In this document: in pieces, positions 17,406-25,648 of the stretch
Numbering within the stretch: position 1 is the stretch's first letter
Layout: each line of letters starts with the position of its first letter
From: Lachnospiraceae bacterium A2
GTDB lineage: Bacteria > Bacillota > Clostridia > Lachnospirales > Lachnospiraceae
Direction of reading: 5' to 3'
Assembly: GCA_000403315.2 (NCBI GenBank)
Contig: KE159636.1
Location: 2,020,041-2,084,040 of the forward strand
DNA length: 64,000 nt
The notes under the pieces: generated by a model
The model's input: only the letters and a program-made list of their open reading frames with translations
What the model was told of the DNA's origin: nothing
The model's database searches: none
Made by a program: the position numbers and the translations under genes

Positions 17406-17766
17406 AGGGGGATGGGGAGATTTCCGCGAACATGGCATTATCGGGGAGAAGAATACGCTTGAAAAGATGGCGCAGACATACATAGGCGAAATAGATATTT
17501 TGATTACCGAGGGAACGATGCTCTCACGTATTGATGAAACAAAACAAAATTTAATCCGGACAGCATTATGGAATTCCATTCTGCAAGAAAAAGGATTTAC
17601 GATGCTTGCAAGGGAGAACAATCCAAGGTTTCAGAAAATGACTCCTGTTATCAGCGAAATTATGGCAGTAATTGGACAGAATAATAAGGATTTGGAAGTC
17701 AAATACCCAGCAGCAGGCGATTCCAAAAAAATACTGATTGGTTATACTTATGCCGCAAACAAATGA
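17406..17766 (+). pseudogene. Fragment of an MBL-fold hydrolase
   Basis: The frame reads WGDFREHGIIGEKNTLEK and YIGEIDILITEGTMLSRIDE, which resembles the C-terminal part of an RNA-processing type metallo-beta-lactamase fold protein (GDFRxHG, ITEGT). The metal-binding N-terminal half is missing. After residue ~45 the sequence no longer fits the family. A conventional ATG occurs only at 17467 (MAQTYIGEID...). It is treated as a fragment; the second half is unrecognised. Confidence 0.45.
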
Positions 17767-17818
17767 ATGGCTATGGGATCATATTTTCATCGTGGAAATG
17801 AATATGCCTTGCCTGTTT

Positions 17819-18331
17819 TTATGAGTTTTGAGCTAAGGCGATAGTATCATTAATATGTTTTTGTATCTGTTCAGGCGTTTCATCAAAGTCATATTTGATC
17901 CACTGATAGATGATTCCGAAATATCCATAGATAAAAAAGGACATAAGATATGAAGCCTGTTTATCGTATGTTTCCCCTGACGGTATCAAATCCTCAAGCG
18001 CACGCATAATGACAGAAATGAGATTATTCTGATAGAGTATCGAAAACAGCTTCCTGCTATCATATATAAATTCTGTCAAATCAGGCTTCTTTCCCTGCCC
18101 GTCATTTTCGTGCCTGTCAGAATACTGTTCCCACTCGTATTTTATCTTAAAAAGAAGCATTTCCTCTTTGCTGTTTTTGTTTTCAAAATACCTGTAAAAA
18201 GTAGTCCTGCCGATGTCGGCTTCCCTGCAAATTGAGTTTACATTGATGGTATCAAAATCCTGGGTTTTCATCAGTTTGATCAGTGCGTCTGCAAGGCATA
18301 GTTTCATAAATGCCGTTTGATTTTTCTTCAT
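17819..18331 (-). CDS. TetR/AcrR family transcriptional regulator
   Basis: 170-residue TetR-type repressor. The helix-turn-helix is clear: INVNSICREADIGRTTFYRY-FENK. The remainder is the helical ligand domain. ATG 18331 gives the family-like MKKNQTAFMKL start; the in-frame codon at 18382 overlaps the promoter region. It is divergent from an alpha/beta hydrolase, and a long inverted repeat sits between them, so it most likely represses that gene and itself. Confidence 0.88.
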   Translation of the reverse strand: MKKNQTAFMKLCLADALIKLMKTQDFDTINVNSICREADIGRTTFYRYFENKNSKEEMLLFKIKYEWEQYSDRHENDGQGKKPDLTEFIYDSRKLFSILYQNNLISVIMRALEDLIPSGETYDKQASYLMSFFIYGYFGIIYQWIKYDFDETPEQIQKHINDTIALAQNS

Positions 18332-18397
18332 AATGGAACAAAGACCCCCTTTCTGTACCGCATAGCGTGATGGCAGTACCATTTTGGCCGATGCGTA

Positions 18398-18426
18398 TTG
18401 ACACTTAGTTTGACCGTTACTATAAT
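18398..18426 (+). promoter_or_regulatory. Perfect sigma-A promoter for the hydrolase
   Basis: TTGACA at 18398-18403 and TATAAT at 18421-18426 with 17 base spacing, both consensus. It reads toward the membrane-anchored hydrolase at 18524. Confidence 0.9.
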
Positions 18427-18437
18427 ATTGCCTGTGT

Positions 18438-18470
18438 GGAACAAGTGTATTTTATTGTGACACTTGTTCC
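18438..18470. promoter_or_regulatory. Operator, inverted repeat for the TetR regulator
   Basis: GGAACAAGTGT (18438-18448) and ACACTTGTTCC (18460-18470) are perfect 11 bp arms separated by 11 bases. It lies just downstream of the -10, over the expected start of transcription, the normal place for repression by a TetR dimer pair. Confidence 0.8.
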
Positions 18471-18523
18471 AAAAACATTATAGCGAAAGGGAATTATTCT
18501 GTCAAACGGAGGGAAATTGATTG

Positions 18524-19483
18524 ATGAGAAAGGTCTTGAAAATAGTGGGAATTGTGATTTTGGGAATGATCATTTTAATTGTACTTGTAGTGAGCTTCCT
18601 GTTGATGAAAAACTATATTGATTCTCAAAAGCCCTGGCTGGCGAAAGATTACTACACGCAGTTTCAGTCGGATTCGGAATTAGAGAAAAAGTATGCGGGA
18701 CTTGGAGATTATGAAGTATCCGTCATGGCAGTAAAATCCGAGGATAAGTCGATAGGGAATATCCGTATCTGGTATCCCTCTGAAATGGAGAACAGGTATC
18801 CGCTGATTGTTGTCGTGAATGGCAGCAATACGGCAGCATTAAACTACGAACCATACTTTGAAAGGCTTGCTTCCTGGGGCTTTGTTGTAGTCGGTAATGA
18901 TGACAGACAGGCGGGAGCAGGAATATCAACCTCACTGACTTTGGATTATATGTTGGAGCAGAATCAAAATTCCGACAGTTTGTTTTATGAAAAAATTGAT
19001 GTTCAAAATATTGGAATTGCCGGATATTCACAAGGCGGTGTAGGTGCGGTCAGAGCGGTAACGGAATGTGGGAACAGCGGTCTGTATAAAACAATTTTTA
19101 CAGGCAGTGCAGCACATTCTTATCTTGCACAGATGTGGGGTGGATATGATGCCTCAAAAGTATCTATTCCGTGGTTTATGGCTGCCGCTGCCGGAACATC
19201 TGACGATACCGGTGCAACGGACGCGGCCACAGAGTGGCTTGGCGTCGCTCCGCTTTCATCGCTGATTGAGAATTACAATGCCATGCCAGACAATGTATTT
19301 AAACTCCGTGCAAGGGTTGAAGGAGCAGAGCATGAGGAAATGCAGATGAAGACCGACGGATATATGACGGCCTGGATGCTGTACCAGTTACAGGGAGATG
19401 AAGAAGCCGGTAAAGCGCTTATTGGTGAAGATGCAGAAATCCTGAGCAACTCCAACTGGCAGGATATTGAGAAAAACAGATGA
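18524..19483 (+). CDS. Membrane-anchored alpha/beta hydrolase
   Basis: 319-residue predicted esterase/lipase of the dienelactone hydrolase or chlorophyllase-like group. Residues ~6-28 are one membrane segment (IVGIVILGMIILIVLVVSF), then a catalytic domain with the oxyanion region LIVVVNGSN, the nucleophile elbow GIAGYSQGGVGAVRA (Ser) and a late His in EGAEHEEMQ. The active domain probably faces outside. ATG 18524 follows CGGAGGG; a TTG codon directly before it is not used. Expression should respond to the divergent TetR protein. Substrate unknown. Confidence 0.85.
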   Translation: MRKVLKIVGIVILGMIILIVLVVSFLLMKNYIDSQKPWLAKDYYTQFQSDSELEKKYAGLGDYEVSVMAVKSEDKSIGNIRIWYPSEMENRYPLIVVVNGSNTAALNYEPYFERLASWGFVVVGNDDRQAGAGISTSLTLDYMLEQNQNSDSLFYEKIDVQNIGIAGYSQGGVGAVRAVTECGNSGLYKTIFTGSAAHSYLAQMWGGYDASKVSIPWFMAAAAGTSDDTGATDAATEWLGVAPLSSLIENYNAMPDNVFKLRARVEGAEHEEMQMKTDGYMTAWMLYQLQGDEEAGKALIGEDAEILSNSNWQDIEKNR

Positions 19484-19486
19484 TTG

Positions 19487-20797
19487 CTATTCCCTTTTAT
19501 CTACATGGCGCTTCAGGATAAATGCTGACACTGCTGATAGAATCCGTGCAAAAACCGTGCTCCACCAGATCATGGCCTGCCCGCCGAACAAAGGCGGCAG
19601 AACAAGCATAAGCACGAACATAAGCAGTGGTTCCATAAAAGTCAAAACATAGGAGAACACACTTTTTTCTGTGGCATAAAAACTTGCGGTTGTGATACGG
19701 AGAACCGCAACAAAGGGAACGGAAATCAGGAAGACAGGCATTATTTTGGCAATTTCCGCATTCACAACATTCGATGCCCCGAATAATGTGCCGAGGCTTC
19801 CCTTTGTCAGGTACATGATGATACAGCTAATCAGGGACAGGAACAAAGCAAATACATACGCCAGTTTTCTTGTACTTTTCAGCTTGTCATAATTTCCTTC
19901 TCCATAATACTGGCTGAGCAGGGGCTGGCTTCCGTCGCCTACTCCCTGTAATATCAGATAAACAATGCAGATTGCATAAGCGATACAGGCATAAATAGCG
20001 ACTGCCTGTTCTCCGCCATAGGACACGGAGAAACGGTTTATGATAGTTAGCGAAATGTTAGGGGACATCGTAAGCCCAAAGGGGGCAATCCCGATTTTCA
20101 GTATGGACGCAGCCACCTTTCCAAATTTGGAAAAAGGAATGCCCAGCGTAAACTGCTTTTTGCGCAGCAGCCAGGCTAGCGCAGTCAGCATGGTAACACC
20201 CTGCCCGATGACGGTAGCCCATGCCGCACCTGAAACTCCCTGCCCTAATATCCATACGAACAGGTAATCCAAAAAGATATTGGTGGCAAAGCCTGCAATC
20301 ATGGAAACCATTGCGTAGAAGGAGCCGCCCTGATTGCGGATAAAAGGCACCAGCCCTGTGCCAATCACCTGCGTGGAAGCTCCCAGAGCGATAACAGCGA
20401 TATATTCTTCTCCCAATGCAAGCAGTTCACTGTCCGCACCTAACAATCGTAACAGCGTGCCATTCAAAAGGAAAGCAAGGATTGTTGCAAGGACGCTTGA
20501 AATGATCAGCACCCACAACGCGCCAGCTATAAAATTTTTTGCCTGATCTTCTTTTTTCTCTGCCTTATAAATGGAATAATAAATCGCACCGCCCATTCCG
20601 ATTCCTGTGCCGAGCGCCTGGATTACGCCAACGATTGGGTAAGCGATATTGACGGCTGAAAGCCCAAGATCACCTATGCTGTTCCCGATAAAAAATCCGT
20701 CCACAATGGCGTAGACTCCCGACAGGGCAAAAGACAATACGGACGGGATGACGTATTGAAAGAAAATTCTGATATCACGGGTTTGTTTCATTGTCAT
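19487..20797 (-). CDS. MATE family multidrug efflux transporter
   Basis: 436-residue MATE (NorM/DinF) transporter with twelve predicted membrane helices, exporting cationic compounds by Na+ or H+ exchange. Typical stretches are YVIPSVLSFALSGVYAIVDG, FFIGNSIGDLGLSAVNIAYP and, in the second half, APFGLTMSPNISLTIINRF. The start at 20797 has AGGAGG five bases upstream and overlaps the MarR gene by 23 bases, so the two form one operon. It ends 4 bases from the hydrolase stop on the other strand. The drug range cannot be read from sequence. Confidence 0.93.
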   Translation of the reverse strand: MTMKQTRDIRIFFQYVIPSVLSFALSGVYAIVDGFFIGNSIGDLGLSAVNIAYPIVGVIQALGTGIGMGGAIYYSIYKAEKKEDQAKNFIAGALWVLIISSVLATILAFLLNGTLLRLLGADSELLALGEEYIAVIALGASTQVIGTGLVPFIRNQGGSFYAMVSMIAGFATNIFLDYLFVWILGQGVSGAAWATVIGQGVTMLTALAWLLRKKQFTLGIPFSKFGKVAASILKIGIAPFGLTMSPNISLTIINRFSVSYGGEQAVAIYACIAYAICIVYLILQGVGDGSQPLLSQYYGEGNYDKLKSTRKLAYVFALFLSLISCIIMYLTKGSLGTLFGASNVVNAEIAKIMPVFLISVPFVAVLRITTASFYATEKSVFSYVLTFMEPLLMFVLMLVLPPLFGGQAMIWWSTVFARILSAVSAFILKRHVDKRE

Positions 20798-21242
20798 TTA
20801 TGCCTCCTGCTTTGCAGAAAAGTTTTGCAAATAAAGCCATACTATCGTTTAGCTGCTGCATACGTTCCATGCCAATTTCCTCTATGACAGAGAGTTCCAC
20901 CTTCCGCAGCGCGTTCACGATGGTGTCCGCATATTCTTTTCCTTCCTTTGTAAAACGGATTATTTTATTCCTCTTATCCTCTGGCAGCGGGGACAGTTCC
21001 ACGAACCCTTTGCGCTGCAAATCTTTGGAAACCATATTGATTGTCTGTTTGGGTATGAGCCACTGCCCGCTGATCTTTTTCTGTGTACAGCCGTTCCCGC
21101 TATCGTAAATTGCGCACAATACTAACAGGCAGTTGACGGACAGCCCGTGTGCTTTTGCCCATTCTTCGTACACATTATTATATTGCAGCCATGCATCGTA
21201 GTATTGGTTTAGCTGTTCCATAAGAATGGTGTTGTTTATCAT
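20775..21242 (-). CDS. MarR family transcriptional regulator
   Basis: 155-residue MarR-type winged-helix regulator: KKISGQWLIPKQTINMVSKD-LQRKGFVELSPLPEDKRNKI holds the recognition helix and wing. ATG 21242 has AGGAGA six bases upstream; codon 21257 is in the leader. It is co-transcribed with the MATE pump, and its own promoter is covered by palindromic sites, which indicates autoregulation and induction of efflux by a ligand. Confidence 0.9.
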   Translation of the reverse strand: MINNTILMEQLNQYYDAWLQYNNVYEEWAKAHGLSVNCLLVLCAIYDSGNGCTQKKISGQWLIPKQTINMVSKDLQRKGFVELSPLPEDKRNKIIRFTKEGKEYADTIVNALRKVELSVIEEIGMERMQQLNDSMALFAKLFCKAGGINDNETNP

Positions 21243-21268
21243 AGTCTGTCTCCTCAAATCTGAATGCG

Positions 21269-21317
21269 ATTAGTACAGTCCTGTACTAATTACAGTATAG
21301 TCCATAACTGTACTAAT
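21269..21317. promoter_or_regulatory. MarR operator sites
   Basis: A perfect palindrome with arms ATTAGTACAG (21269-21278) and CTGTACTAAT (21281-21290) lies just downstream of the -10. A second CTGTACTAAT half-site at 21308-21317 lies between -10 and -35. Binding to both would block the promoter fully. Confidence 0.8.
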
Positions 21318-21323
21318 TGTCAA
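21294..21323 (-). promoter_or_regulatory. Promoter of the marR-MATE operon
   Basis: On the minus strand TTGACA (21318-21323) and TATACT (21294-21299) are 18 bases apart. A CTGTACTAAT half-site lies in the spacer. Confidence 0.8.
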
Positions 21324-22231
21324 GATGGGAATTTTTTGCGGTATTCTTTCGGCAGGACTTTAAAATATGTTTTAAATGCGGCGGTAAATCTGCTTTGGCT
21401 GTCATAGCCCACAGCCCGTGCAATCTCCGCAATGCTTTCATCCGTTTCTTTCAGCATTTTTGCGGCCTGCTCCATGCGGTGCTCCTTGATGTGGGCGGCA
21501 ATCGAAGTCCCATAAATGGACTTGAAGGCGGTTTTTAAAGTGGTCGGGTTAATCAGATATTTTTTGGATAGTTCTTCTATCGTGATTCGCTGCTCCATAT
21601 GCCGGGTCAGTTGGTTGTGGATTTCCCGGACAACGCGGATCTGCTCCGTTTTATATTCGGATAACTGCTGGCTGGAGGCAAGTTCTGTTTTGCCAAGATA
21701 AAGAAGCAGCTCCACCGTCTTTATTTTCTGATAAGGCAGTTTTAATTCTTCCGGCTGGTTAAAAAAGGCTGAAAAAATGTTTTCTGTCTGTTCATTTCCG
21801 GCAAGAAAAACAGGAGCGTCATTCTCGTGAAATATTTTTGGCAATATCGTTTCGAAGATACTGCTGTCGCTTAACAATTCAGGCGGATTACCGGATACTT
21901 CTTGTAAATCAATGTAGATGGAAAGCCCTTCATATATGTCTTTTGGAAAGGTAAGTACAGAATCCGTACACGCTTTCATAGTATGAAGGGAAAAGTCACC
22001 CGGATTTAGATAAATGCGGTTTTGGCTTTTCATTTCCCACACAATTTGCCCGGTTTTGCAGTAGTTGATTTGAATGATGTGCGGCATGGCTTTATGGTGT
22101 ACAGAAAAAGAATTTGTTGAAAATGTCAGATAACACAAATCTATGCCGGGATAAAGCGGGATAACTGTGCCTGCAGTCTCTTGCTGAAAGTTCTCTATAT
22201 TATTCTTTATTTGTATCAATTCATCATTCAT
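21320..22231 (-). CDS. AraC family transcriptional regulator
   Basis: 303 residues: an N-terminal sensing domain (about 1-190, containing PHIIQINYCKTGQIVWEM and NPGDFSLHTM) and a C-terminal AraC DNA-binding domain with two helix-turn-helices (ITIEELSKKYLINPTTLK and IAEIARAVGYDSQSRFTAAF). ATG 22231 follows GAGGT and lies 10 bases after the arsR stop, so it is probably co-transcribed with arsR. Its 3' end nearly reaches the marR promoter. Targets may be the adjacent efflux or metal genes; this is inference. Confidence 0.9.
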   Translation of the reverse strand: MNDELIQIKNNIENFQQETAGTVIPLYPGIDLCYLTFSTNSFSVHHKAMPHIIQINYCKTGQIVWEMKSQNRIYLNPGDFSLHTMKACTDSVLTFPKDIYEGLSIYIDLQEVSGNPPELLSDSSIFETILPKIFHENDAPVFLAGNEQTENIFSAFFNQPEELKLPYQKIKTVELLLYLGKTELASSQQLSEYKTEQIRVVREIHNQLTRHMEQRITIEELSKKYLINPTTLKTAFKSIYGTSIAAHIKEHRMEQAAKMLKETDESIAEIARAVGYDSQSRFTAAFKTYFKVLPKEYRKKFPS

Positions 22232-22241
22232 AGGACAGACC

Positions 22242-22610
22242 TCACAATTCAGGGCAGGTGATTTCCATAACCTGCTCAATCATCTGGTGCAGCAGGCGTC
22301 CCTGCTCCGTATCTGCGGCACGGTAGTAAACTTCTTTTCCCTCACGGCGGCAAATGATCAGGCCGCTGTTTTTCAATGGCCTGAGATGATGCGACACTGC
22401 CGGGCTTGACATATGAAGCATGGCTGAAATATTAAGGACACATTCCTCCTGGTGGCAGAGAAGCCAGAAAATTCGGATTCTGGTGGTATCGCCAAGCTGT
22501 TTGAAAACTTCCGCTACGGTTTGGAAATAATCTACATGGTCTAACTGTTTCTGGATGAGTGCAGTCTGCGGCCCTTCTCCATGTTGATGTGGCAATTTCA
22601 TATTGTCCAT
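22242..22610 (-). CDS. ArsR/SmtB family metal-responsive repressor
   Basis: 122-residue winged-helix repressor. The DNA-binding part is CVLNISAMLHMSSPAVSHHL-RPLKNSGLI, and the N terminus is His-rich (HQHGEG), with Glu-Glu-Cys just ahead of the usual metal-site helix and a C-terminal Cys. These could form the metal site. Start 22610 follows AAAGGA. It is divergent from the HMA chaperone and P-type ATPase genes, the usual arrangement for Zn/Cd/Pb resistance control. The metal sensed is not certain. Confidence 0.9.
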   Translation of the reverse strand: MDNMKLPHQHGEGPQTALIQKQLDHVDYFQTVAEVFKQLGDTTRIRIFWLLCHQEECVLNISAMLHMSSPAVSHHLRPLKNSGLIICRREGKEVYYRAADTEQGRLLHQMIEQVMEITCPEL

Positions 22611-22635
22611 ATTGTTTTTCCTTTCTTATCCTATT

Positions 22636-22773
22636 TTATTCCCGCGAGCAATGAGCCAAGCAGCCGCGCTTGCGCGGATATTTGGCGAATGCCGCGAGGG
22701 TGGATACCCCGCCCCTTGGGGCGGAAAGAACAAGCCAGGTCATGCCCCATAGCTTGCTGCGGGGTATTTGACT
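22636..22773 (+). repeat. Dispersed ~140 bp GC-rich repeat, copy 2
   Basis: Nearly identical to 32938-33077 and complementary to 9805-9958. It sits between arsR and the promoter of its divergent target, so it seems to have entered this intergenic region. Confidence 0.9.
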
Positions 22774-22844
22774 TGTCTGTTCGCCTGTATTTCGCCCAAA
22801 CGGAAATACTTTTCGCCCATTTGGGAGGGAATGCTTTAGGGATA

Positions 22845-22873
22845 TTGACGTGTGCCTTTTTCCGTATTATACT
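22845..22873 (+). promoter_or_regulatory. Promoter of the HMA/P-type ATPase unit
   Basis: TTGACG (22845-22850) and TATACT (22868-22873), spacing 17. Transcription would start near 22880. Confidence 0.8.
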
Positions 22874-22883
22874 ACGGCTACGA

Positions 22884-22905
22884 TGATTAAACAAGTACTT
22901 AATCA
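22884..22905. promoter_or_regulatory. Probable ArsR operator
   Basis: TGATTAA (22884-22890) and TTAATCA (22899-22905) are perfect inverted arms 8 bases apart, placed at the expected transcription start. Size and AT-rich arms suit an ArsR/SmtB dimer. Confidence 0.65.
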
Positions 22906-22937
22906 CTGAATTTAAAAATAACAAGGAGGACTTTACA

Positions 22938-23156
22938 ATGAAGAAAACTTACAAGATCGAGGTAGACTGTGCCAACTGTGCAAATTTGATGGAGGATGCG
23001 GCCCGCAAGACTGCTGGTGTGCAGAGCGCAACAGTTAATTTCATGACGCAGAAAATGATTGTGGAGTTTGACGAGGGGCAGGAGCCAAAGGATATTATGA
23101 AGAACGTGTTGGATGCCTGCAAGAAAGTGGAGCCGGACTGCGAGATTTTCCTTTAA
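22938..23156 (+). CDS. HMA-domain metal-binding protein
   Basis: 72-residue ferredoxin-like HMA protein with the metal-binding CxxC in VDCANCANLMED. It is likely a cytosolic chaperone or separate N-terminal domain for the P-type ATPase that follows, which has no HMA domain of its own. The Asp just before the first Cys (DCANC) is usual in Zn/Cd-type domains, unlike copper MxCxxC. ATG 22938 follows CAAGGAGGAC. A hairpin with a T-run separates it from the ATPase gene. Confidence 0.92.
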   Translation: MKKTYKIEVDCANCANLMEDAARKTAGVQSATVNFMTQKMIVEFDEGQEPKDIMKNVLDACKKVEPDCEIFL

Positions 23157-23176
23157 GCGGCAGCAGCCAGTGATGG

Positions 23177-23223
23177 AATGACACCCTTAAAATGCATCGC
23201 TGCAATTTAGGGGTGTCATTTTT
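23177..23223 (+). terminator. Intercistronic terminator or attenuator
   Basis: AATGACACCCTTAAA (23177-23191) and TTTAGGGGTGTCATT (23206-23220) pair with a single mismatch across a 14 base loop, followed by T. It lies between the HMA gene and the ATPase gene. Partial read-through would make the small chaperone more abundant than the pump. Confidence 0.8.
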
Positions 23224-23270
23224 AACAATAACAGTTAAACAATTAAGCATATCTTGAAAGGAGTTTTACG

Positions 23271-25286
23271 ATGCAGGAATTAGTGATAAGCATACTGCTT
23301 ACAGTGGTTATCATAATGGCTGCTGTTCTTCTTATTTTTGTTGGCAGCCGAAAAGATGGCATGACAAAAAAGCAACGGGTTATGATGGTCCGGATTTTAA
23401 TCAGCGCCGGAATCTTACTGGCGCTCCAGTTTATTTCCGCAGAGACGTTTGATATGGTTGACAGGTATTTATTCCCGTCTGCAGGAAGATGGCTTCGTTT
23501 TGCATGCTATCTGATTAATTATCTGATTATCGGATATGACATTTTACGGAAAGCTATAAAGGGTATTAAAAACCGTCAGGTATTTGACGAGAGTTTTCTG
23601 ATGGCCGTAGCTACTATCGGGGCAATGGCCCTGGCTATTTATGAGAATGGAGAATATCTGGAAGCCATTGCCGTTATGCTGTTTTACCAGATTGGAGAAT
23701 GGTTCCAGGGCTATGCTGTGGGTAAGAGCCGGCGCAATATCAGCAACCTGATGGATATTCGACCCGATTATGCGAATGTAGAGAGTAATGGAAAGTTAGA
23801 GCAGGTAGACCCGGATGAAGTAGGGATTGGCAGCGTAATTGTTGTCCAGCCAGGAGAGAAAGTGCCGATTGACGGTATTATTGTTGAGGGCGCTTCCAGC
23901 CTGAATACCAGTGCACTGACCGGGGAAAGCCTGCCCAGGGAGGGAAAGGTTGGAGATGAAGTAATCAGCGGATGTATCAGCATGACCGGTGTGTTGAAAA
24001 TACAGACCACAAAGGAGTTTGGGGAATCTACGGTTTCTAAGATTTTGGATTTGGTGGAAAATGCAAGTTCCCGCAAATCAAAATCAGAGGATTTTATCTC
24101 GAAGTTTGCAAAAATCTATACCCCGGCTGTCTGCTATGCAGCATTGGCGCTGGCATTCCTTCCACCTGTTGTACGTATGCTTTTTATGGGACTGTCTGCC
24201 GATTGGGGAGTCTGGATTTACCGGGCATTGACATTCCTTGTTATCAGTTGCCCTTGCGCGCTTGTTATCAGTATTCCTTTAAGTTTCTTTGCAGGCATCG
24301 GAGGAGCAAGCAAGGAGGGGGTTTTGGTGAAAGGCTCCAATTATCTGGAAATCCTTTCCCAGACAAAATATGTTGTTTTTGACAAAACCGGAACCATGAC
24401 AAAGGGTGTCTTTGAGGTAAACGGGATTCACCATTCTACCATTGAGAACGAGAAACTGCTGGAGTATGCTGCTTTTGCAGAAAGCGCTTCTTCCCACCCC
24501 ATCAGCAAGAGCTTACAGCGGGCATATGGGAAAGAAATTGACAGAAGCCGTGTATCGGATATACAGGAGATCAGCGGAAACGGCGTAACTGCAAAGGTAG
24601 ACGGTATGGAGGTTGCAGCCGGAAATGACAAGCTGATGAAACACCTGAACATTCCTTATCAGGACTGCCATCAGACCGGGACGATTATTCACATGGCAAT
24701 CAACGGGAAATATGCAGGGCATATTGTGATTTCCGATATTATCAAACCTCATTCCAAAGCAGCGATTGCGGAATTAAAGAAAGCAGGCGTAGATAAGACC
24801 GTCATGCTGACTGGGGATGCAAAGAAAGTGGCAAATCAGGTTGCTTCCTCTCTTGGGATTGACGAGGTTTACAGCGAACTTCTTCCAGCGGATAAGGTGG
24901 ATAAGGTGGAGGAACTTCTGCGTGTGAAGTTAGGCAAGGCAAAGCTGGCATTTGTGGGTGACGGTATCAATGACGCACCAGTGCTTTCCAGAGCGGATAT
25001 TGGGATCGCTATGGGGGCAATGGGTTCCGATGCGGCAATCGAAGCGGCGGATATTGTTCTGATGGATGACGATCCGATTAAGATTGCAAAGGCAATCAAG
25101 ATTTCAAGGAAATGCCTGCGGATTGTGTACCAGAATATTACGATGGCGCTTGTAGTGAAATTTGCCTGCCTTGCATTAGGGGCTGTGGGAATTGCAAATA
25201 TGTATCTGGCTATTTTTGCAGATGTAGGTGTTATGATTCTTGCGGTGCTGAATGCAATCCGTTGTCTGTTTGTGAAAAAACTGTAA
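23271..25286 (+). CDS. Heavy-metal P1B-type ATPase (Zn/Cd/Pb type)
   Basis: 671-residue P-type ATPase exporting divalent metal. Order: no HMA domain, membrane helices, actuator loop with SALTGESLPREGKVGD, the metal-path motif Cys327-Pro-Cys329 in VISCPCALVIS, phosphorylation Asp371 in VVFDKTGTMTKG, SSHPIS (HP motif), GNGVTAKVDG, MLTGDAKK and VGDGINDAPVLSRADIG. The last helices hold ADVGVMILAVLNAIR, the Asp-x-Gly of P1B-2 pumps, which points to Zn2+/Cd2+/Pb2+ rather than copper. Start ATG 23271 follows GAAAGGAG. ArsR control is inferred from the shared upstream promoter. Confidence 0.93.
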   Translation: MQELVISILLTVVIIMAAVLLIFVGSRKDGMTKKQRVMMVRILISAGILLALQFISAETFDMVDRYLFPSAGRWLRFACYLINYLIIGYDILRKAIKGIKNRQVFDESFLMAVATIGAMALAIYENGEYLEAIAVMLFYQIGEWFQGYAVGKSRRNISNLMDIRPDYANVESNGKLEQVDPDEVGIGSVIVVQPGEKVPIDGIIVEGASSLNTSALTGESLPREGKVGDEVISGCISMTGVLKIQTTKEFGESTVSKILDLVENASSRKSKSEDFISKFAKIYTPAVCYAALALAFLPPVVRMLFMGLSADWGVWIYRALTFLVISCPCALVISIPLSFFAGIGGASKEGVLVKGSNYLEILSQTKYVVFDKTGTMTKGVFEVNGIHHSTIENEKLLEYAAFAESASSHPISKSLQRAYGKEIDRSRVSDIQEISGNGVTAKVDGMEVAAGNDKLMKHLNIPYQDCHQTGTIIHMAINGKYAGHIVISDIIKPHSKAAIAELKKAGVDKTVMLTGDAKKVANQVASSLGIDEVYSELLPADKVDKVEELLRVKLGKAKLAFVGDGINDAPVLSRADIGIAMGAMGSDAAIEAADIVLMDDDPIKIAKAIKISRKCLRIVYQNITMALVVKFACLALGAVGIANMYLAIFADVGVMILAVLNAIRCLFVKKL

Positions 25287-25402
25287 GGAAGGAGAGGTTC
25301 CTTTGGCGGAATATCAGGACAGTTAACTTTATGCAGGGTTGAGAGAAAGCAATCTGTATAGTTTAACTGAGTTTTTCAAGATGCTGGGGAACCCACCCAT
25401 AT

Positions 25403-25648
25403 TCGCATCCTGCCAATGTTTACAAAATCATGCAGAACTTTGGAAAGTTATATGCTATAATGAGTGATGAGGAGAAGAAAAACCTTATCACATACCTCAT
25501 TAAAGAAATTCAGATATATCCGAGTGGGGAATCGAAAATGCCGTTGAAGTCGATAGAGTTTAATTTTCCGATTTATATTGACGGCAAGGAAGTAAGGAAA
25601 GTTTTGTGGGAAAGGGGGAATACCGTTGAATCTTGTGTATATATGTAA
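25403..25648 (+). pseudogene. C-terminal remnant of a large serine recombinase
   Basis: The frame reads FGKLYAIMSDEEKKNLITYL, then IKEIQIYPSGE and LKSIEFNFPIYIDGKEVRKV and LWERGNTVES. This is the characteristic end of the large serine recombinases that move Tn4451/ICE-like elements in Clostridia. The resolvase catalytic domain and the zinc-ribbon domain are absent. The fragment suggests that an integrative element once ended here, directly after the metal-resistance genes. It overlaps the start of the next gene. Confidence 0.75.
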
